In this document: in pieces, positions 1-9,436 of the stretch
Position numbering within the stretch: position 1 is the stretch's first letter
Layout: each line of letters starts with the position of its first letter
DNA from: Coffea arabica
Taxonomy: Eukaryota > Streptophyta > Magnoliopsida > Gentianales > Rubiaceae
Assembly: GCF_036785885.1 (NCBI RefSeq)
Contig: NC_092328.1
Location: forward strand, 14,220,111 to 14,284,110
Direction of reading: 5' to 3'
Length of the DNA stretch: 64,000 nt
Translations under genes and position numbers: made by a program
The notes under the pieces: model-generated
Database searches by the model: none
The model's input: only the letters and a program-made list of their open reading frames with translations
What the model was told of the DNA's origin: nothing

Positions 1-2
1 TG

Positions 3-608
3 CACACCTATGACGGCCGAGGTGACCCCGAGGATCACCTCCGCGCTTTCATCTTCGCATTCCGACTCTACTGCGTCCCCGACGCCGTGATCTGTCGGGC
101 TTTCCCCATCTTCCTGCACGGGACCGCCCGGAAGTGGTTCTGGAGTTTAGAACCAGGGAGCATTTCCTCCCTGGATGAGCTGATAGACCGGTTCATCCAC
201 CGCTTTGTGTCGTCTCGACCAATAACAAAGACTTCAGCTTACCTCTTGAACCTGCAACAGGGTCAGGGCGAGTCACTTCGCTCGTACGCCCAAAGGTTCA
301 ACGAGGAGAATGTACAGATACCTGACCAGAACGAGCAGGTAACTATTGCTGCCTTCACCAACGGGTTAATAGCAGGGATCTTTAACACCGAAATCCATCG
401 GCAGTACCCCCGTACACTCCGGGAGCTCTGGGAAAGGGTGGACCAGGGAATCCGAAGTGAAGATGTAAATCGCATGAAGCGAGAAGCCCAAGCATCTCGT
501 ACGGGGCAAGATCCCCGGAGGAGGAAAGACACTGGCCGAGGTGAACCAGGCCCAAGTGGCACTTCAAACCAACCCCGAGACCGCCGAAGTGTTTCGACCG
601 GATCGTGA
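3..608 (+). CDS. gag: Retrotransposon gag (partial, 5' truncated by window edge)
   Basis: The frame is open from base 3, so the ATG region lies upstream of the window. The product is a capsid-type retrotransposon gag domain: the segment WFWSLEPGSISS and the following SLRSYAQRF resemble the retrotrans_gag family. The C-terminal part is basic and rich in R and K (about 475-560), as expected of a nucleic-acid-binding tail. The frame ends at a TGA (606-608) that overlaps the first usable pol codon (GTG at 605). The pol frame is offset by -1, and family-like residues continue in it from about 593, so this stop looks like the result of a single-base indel and not the natural end of gag. Confidence 0.85.
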   Translation, partial: HTYDGRGDPEDHLRAFIFAFRLYCVPDAVICRAFPIFLHGTARKWFWSLEPGSISSLDELIDRFIHRFVSSRPITKTSAYLLNLQQGQGESLRSYAQRFNEENVQIPDQNEQVTIAAFTNGLIAGIFNTEIHRQYPRTLRELWERVDQGIRSEDVNRMKREAQASRTGQDPRRRKDTGRGEPGPSGTSNQPRDRRSVSTGS

Positions 609-3600
609 AAGGCAGATCGTCCACCTCGGACGCCGAGCTGACGCCCCTCAATTCGAGCCGGACCCACGTCCTGGCTGTGATGAGGCAGAATCACCTCGGC
701 CGAAACCCTCCCGAAATTCCGGGGAGGAGAGATAAGAGGAACTCGAACCTCTACTGTGCCTACCACCGTGATGTAGGGCACGAGACTGAAAACTGCAACG
801 ACCTGAAGCGGGAAATCGAAAATTTGATCCGGCAAGGATACCTGAAGCAATTCGTCCGCAAGGATGGAGGTTTCAACCGAAGTGTCTCCCACCGGGAGAA
901 CCGGGGCCCTCGCCGCGACGACCGACGGGACACGAACATGCATTGCCGAGGTCCCGAAGACCGTAGGGAGGACAAGCAGCCCCCACGCGATGGCTCACCG
1001 GGCTACGGCCCCAACATCGCCGGGGTGATCAACACCATCGCGGGAGGACTAACGGGAGGAGACAGCCAGAACTCCCGGAAGCGGACCTACCGCCAGGCCG
1101 AGATGGAGGTGGCCGAGCCGAGCTCTCGGCTGTCCGAGGTCATCACCTACGGTCCCGCTGACCCCGTTCCTGCGGCCTCCAGCAATCATGAAGCTCTTGT
1201 GATTGAAGTCCTCACCAACAACTACGTGGTCAAAAAGGTCTACGTAGACCCCGGAAGCTCGGTAGACGTCTTGTACTACCGGACTTTCGAAAGTTTGAAA
1301 CTGACCAGGGAGCAACTCACTCCTGTCAGGACTCCCCTCGTGGGATTCGGGGGACACGTCGTCCACCCGGAAGGCATGTTGACCCTGGTGGTAACAATCG
1401 GGCGTCATCCACGCTGCCGAACTGTGCCTGTCAGTTTTGCGGTGGTCAAAGCAGACTCCCCCTACAATATGCTGATAGGCCGGCCCACGCTCAATGCCTT
1501 GAGAGCCGTATACTCCACCTACCACCTGAGCTTTAAATTCCCAACATCTGCGGGGGTGGCCGAGGTAAGCAGCGATGTGGGCGCCGCCCGGGAATGCTAC
1601 CTCGCCACCATTCAAGCAGCAGTCACCCCCCGGCCCTCACCGAGGTCAGAAGAAAAGAGGCCAGCGGTCCTCTCCATAGACTGCATCGACCCTCAGAAGG
1701 CAAAAGAACCCAACAGGCTGGAGCCCGGGGATGAGGTGGAACTGGTGGTAGTGGATGAAGCGAAACCTGACCAAGTGGTCCAAGTAGGGGCTGGACTACC
1801 CTCACCCCTGAAAGAAGAAATGATCTCCCTGATCAAAGACCACCGAGACGTCTTCGCGTGGTCCGCGGATGAAGTGGTCGGAGTGCCACCCGAGCTCATG
1901 ACTCACCAACTCAACGTTGACCCGCAGGCCCGACCTGTGCGACAGAAACGAAGGCACTTCGGCCCCGAACGTAGCCAAGCCATATCGGATGAGGTCGACA
2001 AGCTCTTGCCGGCCAAGATGATCCACGAGGTCCAATATCCCACCTGGCTGTCCAATCCAGTCATGGTAAAAAAGGACACCGGGGGATGGAGAATGTGTGT
2101 CGACTTCACCGACCTCAACAAGGCCTGCCCCAAAGATTGCTATCCTCTGCCAAGGATAGACGCCCTCGTCGACGCGGCGATGGGGTATGAAATCCTCTGC
2201 TTCCTAGATGCCTTCAAAGGGTATCATCAAATAGGAATGAGTGAGGAGGACCAAGAGAAAACGGCGTTCTACACCGACCGAGGTACTTATTGTTACACTA
2301 CCATGCCCTTCGGGCTAAAGAACGCCGGGGCGACCTACCAAAGGCTGATCAACCGACTCTTCCAGAATCTGATCGGCCGCAATGTGGAGGCCTATGTGGA
2401 TGACATCCTCGTTAAAAGCCTCGCCACTTCATCCTTTCTGTCAGACGTGAGGGAAGTCTTTGGTGTCCTGCGAGACTCGAGGATGAAGCTGAATCCCAAG
2501 AAGTGCGTCTTCGGCGTCACCTCGGGAAAATTCTTGGGGTATCTGGTTTCCCACCGGGGAATCGAGGCCAACCCCGACAAGGTGAAAGCCATTCAGGACA
2601 TGTCTCCACCCCGGAACATCCGAGAAGTCCAACGCCTAAATGGACGCCTGGCCGCGCTGAATCGCTTCCTGTCCCAATCAGCCGAGAAAGCTCTGCCTTT
2701 CTTTAAGGTGCTGAAAAATGCTGACCAGTTCGCCTGGACTGAGGAGTGTCAGGCTGCTTTCGACCAGCTGAAGCAGTACTTGCATCACCTACCAACTCTC
2801 GCTTCACCTCGGCCCGAGGAGAAGCTCTACCTCTACCTCTCCGCAGCCGACGAGGCTGTCAGCGCTGTGCTCATCCGAGATGAGGGCACCCAAGTGCCGG
2901 TCTACTACGTCAGCCGAGCCCTCCGCGGGCCGGAGACCCGATACACGCAAGTGGAAAAACTTGTGCTGGGGCTCGTCCACGCAGCTCGGCGGTTGAAACC
3001 CTACTTCTTAGCCCATCCCATCTCGGTAAGGACCGACCAGCCCATTCGGCAAATATTGGTGCGACCCGAAGCTTCTGGTCGCCTCACCAAGTGGGCTGTC
3101 GAATTGGGAGAATATGACTTGTCCTACGAGCCACGCACCGCCATAAAAGCTCAAGCTTTAGCTGACTTCCTTGCTGAGCTCACCTTCACGGAAGGTCCAG
3201 GGTCCACCTCAGCCTTACCCGAGGTGTCCACCTCATCCCTGTGGACATTGTATGTCGATGGATCCTCTAATGGAGACGGCTGTGGAGCCGGACTGCTCCT
3301 GGAAGGACCTCAGGGGGAGGTTTGCTCTTATGCCCTCCGCTTCGACTTCCCGGCCACCAACAATGAAGCCGAGTACGAGGCTCTAATCGCTGGACTCCAG
3401 CTAGCCCGCAAGCTCGGCGCCCAGCAAATCCACGTCCGCAGTGACTCCCAGCTCGTGGTACGCCAAGTTATTGGTGAGTACGAGGCCAAGGATGAGACCA
3501 TGCAACGGTACCTCTCCAAAGTTCACCAACTCACCGCGTACTTCAAATCATTCGAAATCCAAAGGATCCCTCGGTCCCAGAATAAGCGAGCCGACGCCTT

Positions 3601-4948
3601 ATCCCGGCTGGCTTCCACTTCATTCTCTGACCTCAACAAAACCGTCTTGGTGGAGGTCCTGAGTGAACCAGGGTACGTGGAAGAGGTGGCCTGCCCCGTG
3701 CACTCTGAAGAAACTTGGATGACCCCGTTCATCCTTTTCTTGGGTCAAGGAGTCCTTCCCGAAGACCGAGCTGAAGCAAGGAAGATACAACGCAAAGCCG
3801 CTCGGTATGCACTCCGCGATGGAGAACTATATAAGCGCTCCTACCTCGGCCCATGGTTGAGGTGTGTCACCCCCGAGGCAGGACGCGAGGTCCTCCACGA
3901 GATCCACGAGGGCCTATGTGGGGCTCACATCGGCCACAGGATGCTAGCTAAGAAAGCTATGCTCCTGGGATATTTCTGGCCATCACTTCGACAAGACTCC
4001 CAGGACCTCGTTCTCGGCTGTCCTTCCTGCCAAGTCCACGCACCCGAGCGCCACCAGCCTTCAAACTTCATGGTCCCCATCACTTCACCCTGGCCGTTTG
4101 AGCAATGGGGGACAGACATCATAGGTCCCTTCCCCAAAGCCGTCGGGGGTTATACATTCTTAGTAACCGCTGTGGATTACTTCACCAAGTGGGTCGAGGC
4201 CGAGCCACTTCGAACCATCTCAGGGCTGGCCATTCAAAAATTCTTTTGGAAGTGCATTATCTGCCGCTTCGGCATACCGCGGGTCATCATCTCGGACAAT
4301 GGGAGACAGTTTGCCGAGAACCCGTTCAAGACTTGGTGCGAGAACCTCGGCATCAAACAACACTTCACTTCGGTAGGCCACCCCCAGGCCAATGGTCAAG
4401 CAGAAAACTTCAACCGGACTCTTCTACATGGTCTCAGGACCCGACTACACCGAGCTGGGTCATCTTGGGTGGAGGAACTCCCCAGTGTCTTGTGGTCGTA
4501 TCGGACCACGCCGAGGTCAGCGACGCAAGAGACCCCATTCTCTCTGACCTACGGCGCCGAGGCGGTCATCCCGGCTGAGATCCTTACCCCCAGCCCTCGG
4601 CTGGCAGCCTATGCCGCCGAGGTGAACGACGAAGAGAGGCAGCTGGACCTCGACCTCGTCGAAGAACGAAGGAATCTCGCCTCAGCCCGGATAGCTTCTT
4701 ACAAGAACACACTGGCACACTACTACAATGCCCGCGTGAGACATCGTAGATTCCAGCCTGGAGACTTGGTTCTTAGAAAAAACTCAGTCAGCCGAACTGA
4801 ACCGCAAGGAAAATTATGCCCGAAATGGGAAGGCCCTTACCGAGTTGTGGAATCTGACCCTAAGGGGTATTGTAAACTGAGTTACCGAGATGGCTCATTA
4901 GTGCCGAGGTCTTGGCAGGCCGAGAACCTCAGATTGTATTACGCCTGA
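605..4948 (+). CDS. pol: Retrotransposon pol polyprotein (protease, RT, RNase H x2, integrase)
   Basis: An open frame of 1447 codons with no internal stop. Residues about 55-80 hold a cysteine/histidine motif of the form CAYHRDVGH..C. The aspartic protease is at about 210-300 with active-site DPGSS. The reverse transcriptase is at about 450-680 with RMCVDFTDLNKACPKD, MPFGLKNAGATYQ and the catalytic YVDD at 597-600. A first RNase H follows. A second RNase H begins near 880 (LYVDGSSNGDG, later NNEAEYEAL and SDSQLVV). The integrase has a zinc-binding segment (about 1115-1145) and a DDE core: D in WGTDIIGPF near 1171, D in ISDNGRQF near 1230, E in GQAENFNRT near 1266. No chromodomain is visible. 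The first codon is a GTG that only marks where the frame opens; translation normally starts in gag. The enzyme is probably still catalytically complete. Confidence 0.93.
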   Translation: MKGRSSTSDAELTPLNSSRTHVLAVMRQNHLGRNPPEIPGRRDKRNSNLYCAYHRDVGHETENCNDLKREIENLIRQGYLKQFVRKDGGFNRSVSHRENRGPRRDDRRDTNMHCRGPEDRREDKQPPRDGSPGYGPNIAGVINTIAGGLTGGDSQNSRKRTYRQAEMEVAEPSSRLSEVITYGPADPVPAASSNHEALVIEVLTNNYVVKKVYVDPGSSVDVLYYRTFESLKLTREQLTPVRTPLVGFGGHVVHPEGMLTLVVTIGRHPRCRTVPVSFAVVKADSPYNMLIGRPTLNALRAVYSTYHLSFKFPTSAGVAEVSSDVGAARECYLATIQAAVTPRPSPRSEEKRPAVLSIDCIDPQKAKEPNRLEPGDEVELVVVDEAKPDQVVQVGAGLPSPLKEEMISLIKDHRDVFAWSADEVVGVPPELMTHQLNVDPQARPVRQKRRHFGPERSQAISDEVDKLLPAKMIHEVQYPTWLSNPVMVKKDTGGWRMCVDFTDLNKACPKDCYPLPRIDALVDAAMGYEILCFLDAFKGYHQIGMSEEDQEKTAFYTDRGTYCYTTMPFGLKNAGATYQRLINRLFQNLIGRNVEAYVDDILVKSLATSSFLSDVREVFGVLRDSRMKLNPKKCVFGVTSGKFLGYLVSHRGIEANPDKVKAIQDMSPPRNIREVQRLNGRLAALNRFLSQSAEKALPFFKVLKNADQFAWTEECQAAFDQLKQYLHHLPTLASPRPEEKLYLYLSAADEAVSAVLIRDEGTQVPVYYVSRALRGPETRYTQVEKLVLGLVHAARRLKPYFLAHPISVRTDQPIRQILVRPEASGRLTKWAVELGEYDLSYEPRTAIKAQALADFLAELTFTEGPGSTSALPEVSTSSLWTLYVDGSSNGDGCGAGLLLEGPQGEVCSYALRFDFPATNNEAEYEALIAGLQLARKLGAQQIHVRSDSQLVVRQVIGEYEAKDETMQRYLSKVHQLTAYFKSFEIQRIPRSQNKRADALSRLASTSFSDLNKTVLVEVLSEPGYVEEVACPVHSEETWMTPFILFLGQGVLPEDRAEARKIQRKAARYALRDGELYKRSYLGPWLRCVTPEAGREVLHEIHEGLCGAHIGHRMLAKKAMLLGYFWPSLRQDSQDLVLGCPSCQVHAPERHQPSNFMVPITSPWPFEQWGTDIIGPFPKAVGGYTFLVTAVDYFTKWVEAEPLRTISGLAIQKFFWKCIICRFGIPRVIISDNGRQFAENPFKTWCENLGIKQHFTSVGHPQANGQAENFNRTLLHGLRTRLHRAGSSWVEELPSVLWSYRTTPRSATQETPFSLTYGAEAVIPAEILTPSPRLAAYAAEVNDEERQLDLDLVEERRNLASARIASYKNTLAHYYNARVRHRRFQPGDLVLRKNSVSRTEPQGKLCPKWEGPYRVVESDPKGYCKLSYRDGSLVPRSWQAENLRLYYA

Positions 4949-5179
4949 ATTTTTAATCAAGTAATGACTTCAGCTATTATGTTATTCTTCAACATCGTTG
5001 TTACGCTATTAAAAAATAAGGGGGACAAGCAAGGGATGAAGTCAAAGCAAGAAATTAAAGCACTGAGACGAGAAGAAGTATGCTTTCATTCAATAAGAAA
5101 GAGCGTTACAAAGTACAAGGCCGAGATCCGAATGCTACTAAGCACTCTCCACCTCGGCCACCCCCTTAAAACCGCGAGC
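4949..5179. other. Spacer between pol and the antisense gene of the gypsy element
   Basis: About 230 bases lie between the pol stop and the stop codon of the converging antisense gene. The two genes meet tail to tail. I see no coding signal. The stretch would hold the 3' end of the antisense transcript. Confidence 0.5.
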
Positions 5180-7482
5180 CTAGACCCCCGTCTCGGCTCC
5201 ATCCCCGGTCTTGGCCCCCTCCTGGGCATCCTTCTCTTCGGCCTCTTTTCCGCCGGGGTGAACTTCATCTCCATGCTCTTTGCCGACGTCCCCTTCGGCT
5301 TCGTCTCCCTCAGCGTCCTCTCCTCCAGCTTCTTCCACTTCCACGTCCTCGAACACTTCGTCGAGTTCGGACAGCCACTTGTTGAACTCGACCTGGACTT
5401 CGGCCAAATTCCTTCCTGCCTGAATGCCTTCGGCCATCCGATCGCATAACTCCTTGGAGTCCTCATTGTAGCTGGTATGGTTTTTTAAGGACTCCAAGGC
5501 CTCGGAGGAGAGGTGAGCTGCGGCCTCGTCAACGGCCGATGTGAAGCCAAACATGAAGTTAGGCGTAAGTAGTTGGCCGAGGTCCTTGATGAAGGCCTCG
5601 GACTTCCGAAAAGCGTCTACGGCCGAGGCTCCGGCACCCTCGAGAGCTTGCTCGTGGGACGCCTTCACCTCGTCCCCCCTCTTCTGCTCCTCTTCGAGGG
5701 CCGATCGGAGACTGTTGATAGTAGCCGCAGCCTCCTCATCCTTCACCCCGGCCTCCTTAAGCCGCCTTTCAAGCTCGGCCTTCTCAGACTCGGACACCAA
5801 CAGTTTTTTCTCCAACTTGGAGATTTGATTCTGCAACTTGCCGGTGTCCTGTTCCTCGACCAGAACACAGTAGCGGTGTGCCATCTCGGCCACAAAGGCC
5901 GAAGTGGAAGCTGTGGACACCATGAGACTTTGAACCACCTCGGCCGGGCTCAGCTTCTTCATGAACTCCAAGTCCCTCGGCAAGGGGGAGTGCATCACTA
6001 GTTCTTGGGCAACCCGAGGATGCTGTCACCTGTCGCTGACCGAAATCTTCCAGTCCGGACACCAATGCCCGCCGGGGTGCGTCTTATCGTCTCCGGGAAA
6101 CACTGGGGGGCTATGGAAACGATTCCATAGCGAGGTCCCCGACACCGGATTAACTGGAGGCTTCAGCTGCTTGCCTCGGCCAGAAGGAGGTGTGACTGTT
6201 GTAACAACTCTGAGGGGAACTCCCTCTGGCACAGACGAGGTGGACCCAGCAGTCGCCGTGGCCGAGCTGCTCTGGCCAACCTTGGTGGGAGTGCCTTTAG
6301 ACGCCGAAGTATTAGCGGCTGGTCCTTGTGACTTCTTTTTCTTTGGCGGAGGTGTCGATGTCTCGTCAGTGCTCTTCCTCTTCTGCCTCTTGGCCACTTC
6401 GGACGAGCCAGAGACGACGAGGTCGGACAGTTTAGTCACTGCACAAAGAGCAAATATTATCATGTGCCTTAGCCGAAGTGAAATCAAAGCTATGAAAGAA
6501 AATTACAAGGTATCTTAAGTTTAGTGGAGGTGAAGGGAGTCTTGTCAGGAGGGATCAAAGCTCGGCTAATTCCCCCGTCAACCAGCACGGCTTCGGGGTA
6601 GTCCAGACTGTATATCCGAAGTCCCGACCCCATCAGCTTCTGGAAGTCCTCCTCCTTGGCATCCCCAGCAGAGGGATCGGCCTTCGCTTTGATTGGCCTC
6701 CACCAAAAGCCCCTGGGGAAGTCCACTTCGGACACAAAGAAGTAGTCGCGCTTCCAATTCTTGATTGAGCTGGGAGCGCCGACCACCAACTTCGGAATGG
6801 CATTGCTCCGATTGCCAACATAGAACCATCCCTTGTCTGTCCCGTGCGCCTTGAGGGTATAGCATCGGCGGAAGAGGTCGACAGACGGAGTCACCTCCTG
6901 ATGTCGGCACAGCATCTCGAACCCAATAATGATGCGGATCGCATTCGGGGCGAGTTGGGTAATCCTCACGCCGAAGTGACGGAGCAGATCCCTGAAGAAC
7001 CTCGACGTAGGCATCCTCAACCCGGCCTCCAATTGTTGGACATAGATGGCCACCATGCCAATGGGGGGCTTCTCGGCTGAGTCATCCACCCCGGGCGGTG
7101 TGATCTCGTACCCTGACCGGAAAGGGTACTTGTTTATCACCTTCACGGCCCTATCTCTTCCGATGCGACTCCTAAACTTCGGCATCTTGCCGAAGTCGAT
7201 GTTGGATGTATCTTCGGGAGCGACAGGCTCCAGTGCGTCCTCGTCGTGTGGTATCTCGACGCCGAGCTCCTCATCATAGGCCACTTCGGAGCCACCCTCG
7301 CTCATCTCGGATGACTCCAACTCGACGTCAACCTCCTCGCGGGTCTCCTCGGTGGATCCTTCCCCAGAGCTCGGCGTCGACCCATCAGAGCTGGACGTCG
7401 TCACTTCTACAGGATCCGGCCTCACCTCGGTTCGGTAACTCGGTGTCACGGTTTCTTTGTGGGTCTTAGCTGTTTTGGCCAT
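5180..7482 (-). pseudogene. Antisense gene of the Tat/Retand element: two exons, one internal stop
   Basis: Start ATG at 7482-7480 (product begins MAKTAKTHKETV). Exon 1 runs 7482-6507. A 68 bp intron (6506-6439) begins GTAATT and ends TTTGTGCAG. Exon 2 runs 6438-5180. The joined length is 2235 bases, exactly 745 codons, and the frame is kept across the splice. Exon 1 has an acidic N-terminus, then a globular part (IGMVAIYVQQLEAGLR, FFRDLLRHFGVRITQLAPN) resembling the plant 'putative gypsy type transposon' domain found in such antisense ORFs. Exon 2 holds lysine-rich, nuclear-signal-like PPPKKKK, a coiled coil (ISKLEKKLLVSESEKAELE) and a very acidic C-terminus. One in-frame TGA (6028-6026) breaks exon 2; coding resumes immediately after it. 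No biochemical function is established for this family; a nuclear role is inference from the basic motifs. Confidence 0.8.
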
Positions 7483-7676
7483 GGGTGAAAGATGAGGTAA
7501 GAAAGAAGAAGAATACTTACTATTGCCTACGGAGTTGGACGAAGTTGATGACCTCGGCTTTGATCTCGGCTACTAGACCGACCTCGGCTGAAAGAACTGA
7601 CCTCGGCTACGCTCGTGAACTTGCAAATCTCAAATGAAAATGAAAGGTGTGAGAAGTGCGGTGAGGGGGCCCCCCC

Positions 7677-7684
7677 TATTTATA
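7677..7684 (-). promoter_or_regulatory. TATA-like box for the antisense gene
   Basis: On the minus strand this reads TATAAATA, about 195 bases upstream of the antisense ATG, inside the gypsy element and pointing away from its LTR. A transcript starting about 30 bases downstream would have a leader of roughly 165 bases. The match is to the plant TATA consensus only; transcription is not shown. Confidence 0.45.
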
Positions 7685-7989
7685 AGGGTTTGGGCGGAAT
7701 ATGAAGAGGCGGCAAGAATGCGAAAGGACGGCCACGTTCGAACTCAGAACGTCGTGCCTCCCTCTCTCCTCATTAATGCCCCGTCCTTTCGGCTGACACC
7801 CTGCACGAAACGTCCCACTACTTCACGACGCGACGGTTACCAGTGACCACGTCCTGTCAACTGACACGTCCACGTGTCGCGTCCCCGCATCTTCCGGGGC
7901 AGTTTCGGGACTCCGACTCTCTCCAACTTCGGCACAAGGAAGCCTCGGAACCTCCCTAGCCCGGAGCTCCCGAGGCTTGGGGGGCTTAT

Positions 7990-8585
7990 TGAGGATGCTC
8001 ACCTCGGCCATCTTTCATGCCCGAGGTGAACTCACCTCGTCCTTCATCAGAGCTCATCCGCGTCTCGGGGATATCCCCTAAGCTCGGCTAAATCCCTAGT
8101 CTACCGGGTAGGTGACCTCGGCACCTTCACCTCTGCTGCACGCTAATGATGTCAGAACACCTGACATCACCCGGGATCAGTGTGCTTTATCTGAAAAGCA
8201 CTGTTGCACTTAATGGCTACTGCAAAGGACTCCCCGTCACCCTGTCCGGGCGGCTACAGTGTCAGAGTCAGGGCATCTGACAGGGAGCAGAGCCGTAATG
8301 GCAGGACATGGGTCCCACCGGCATAAGACCTCCGTCCTGCCCTCCACTCTCATCCTATAAATACCCCACACCCTCCCAACAAGTAAGCATGCACTGTTCA
8401 TTTGCTCATACTCTAGCATTTTCTCGTTCTCATACTAACTTAATCGTCGGAGTGATACCAGGGGAGAAGCCCCGCCATTCACTTCGGACAAGAAGGTTGA
8501 CTTCGGACACACGAATTCACCTCACCTCATCTCAGAGAGGACTGATTTAGGTCGGCTTACTTATCCACCAAAAATCGCCTCTTCA
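7990..8585 (+). repeat. 3' LTR of the Tat/Retand element
   Basis: Begins TGAGGATGC directly after a purine-rich tract and ends ..CTTCA. Contains a TATAAATA box at 8356-8363, placing the expected transcription start near 8390. The motif CCGAGGT/ACCTCGG recurs through the LTR as in the rest of the element. The right end is set by resumption of LINE coding sequence at 8586. The other LTR is outside the window, so the exact ends are not confirmed by comparison. The target-site duplication would be GTGTC (8586-8590). Confidence 0.65.
8356..8363 (+). promoter_or_regulatory. LTR TATA box
   Basis: TATAAATA followed by CCCC in the 3' LTR. This is the expected position of the U3 promoter that, in the 5' copy, would drive the genomic transcript. 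Confidence 0.55.
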
Positions 8586-9436
8586 GTGTCCACAGATCAT
8601 ATTAGAGTTGCAGTGCCCCTACTAGTATTATGAATACTATGGAAGGCAAGGAACAAGGTGCGATGTAAAGGAGTTCGGTTTGAAGTGCATCAAGTTATTG
8701 CTACGGTGGATCATTTTGTGGATCAACTAGGGAGGGCAAAGGTCTTTGTTGCCTCCAGATTCAAGGGTGGCTGTAGCGACCCTTGGGCTAGATTTGTTAG
8801 GCAGTCGATGTAGGTTGTACGGAGTGTCCCAGTGGCGTGGAGGTGGCCAGCACATTCTTTCGTCAAGTTGAATACTGATTCGAATGTCTTACAAGGGCAT
8901 GCGTATGGAGGAGGTTTGCTTAGGGACCATGAGGGTCGCTTGATTTTTGCCTATTACAAGGAGTTTGGAGAGGCAGATGTACTGATGGCAGAGAGCTTAT
9001 CATTGTTATATGGTCTTCGGATTTGCAAAAACAAGATGGTTGATCACTAGATAGTTGAAGTGGAGACGGAGAACTTGGTAAGGTTGGTAACCTCCAAAGA
9101 GGCATCTAAGTGGCCACTTTGTAATGTTTTGCGAAGAATTCGTGCTCTGTTATGGGATTGTTCCTCGTCTGTTACTCATATCTTCAGAAAAGCTAATACC
9201 TCTACAGATAGGCCGGCGGCGGTGCGATCTTCACCATATCTTTTTTGTACATCTCTCCAGCAGCTGCCTAGGGATGTTAGGGCCGCTATTCATCTTGATT
9301 CTAGGGAATGTCTCTTTTTGCGCGTGCAAGTTGGACGGGGGTAGTACTCCAGCAGCTGCCTATTTGCGTTAGATTTCATATCTGTAATTTGGTTTTTTCA
9401 GCAATAAAATAGTATTTTTTTTCAAAAAGTTTATTT
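8586..9436 (+). pseudogene. LINE 3' end remnant (RNase H region), interrupted by the gypsy element
   Basis: One frame (first bases at multiples of 3) reads through a plant L1-like ORF2 tail: an LWKARNKVRCKG segment (WKARNK from 8640), then an RNase H domain (FVKLNTDSNV, GGLLRDHEGRLIF, AESLSLLYGL, and the HIFRKAN motif near 9178). Three in-frame stops break it (TGA 8631-8633, TAG near 8814, TAG 9048-9050). The first replaces a tryptophan expected in the WILWKARNK motif. The sequence ends in a GCAATAAAATAG stretch and a T-rich tail. The upstream part of the LINE is expected on the other side of the gypsy element, left of the window. It differs from the LINE at 54.2-60.4 kb and looks far older. 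Confidence 0.8.

Larger units (their letters stand above)
1..8585 (+). mobile_element. Ty3/gypsy LTR retrotransposon, Tat/Retand type, 5' end outside window
   Basis: The element enters the window inside gag and runs through gag, a zinc-knuckle-like motif, protease, reverse transcriptase, RNase H, a second RNase H, integrase, an antisense gene and a 3' LTR. The second RNase H together with an antisense ORF behind pol is what is known of the Tat lineage (Retand/Ogre relatives). The 5' LTR and primer-binding site lie to the left of the window. The element is much richer in GC than its surroundings. A purine-rich stretch at about 7971-7987 precedes the proposed LTR start TG at 7990. The right junction at 8585/8586 is supported because LINE-like coding sequence resumes directly at 8586. 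Damage seen: a one-base gag/pol frame break near 593 and one stop in the antisense gene. Confidence 0.9.

Noticed and set aside
263..943. Long minus-strand ORFs opposite gag-pol (also 1049-1615, 2441-2632 and plus-strand 4105-4578)
   Set aside because: They lie within the coding frames of the GC-rich gypsy element, have no family resemblance and follow from its codon composition.
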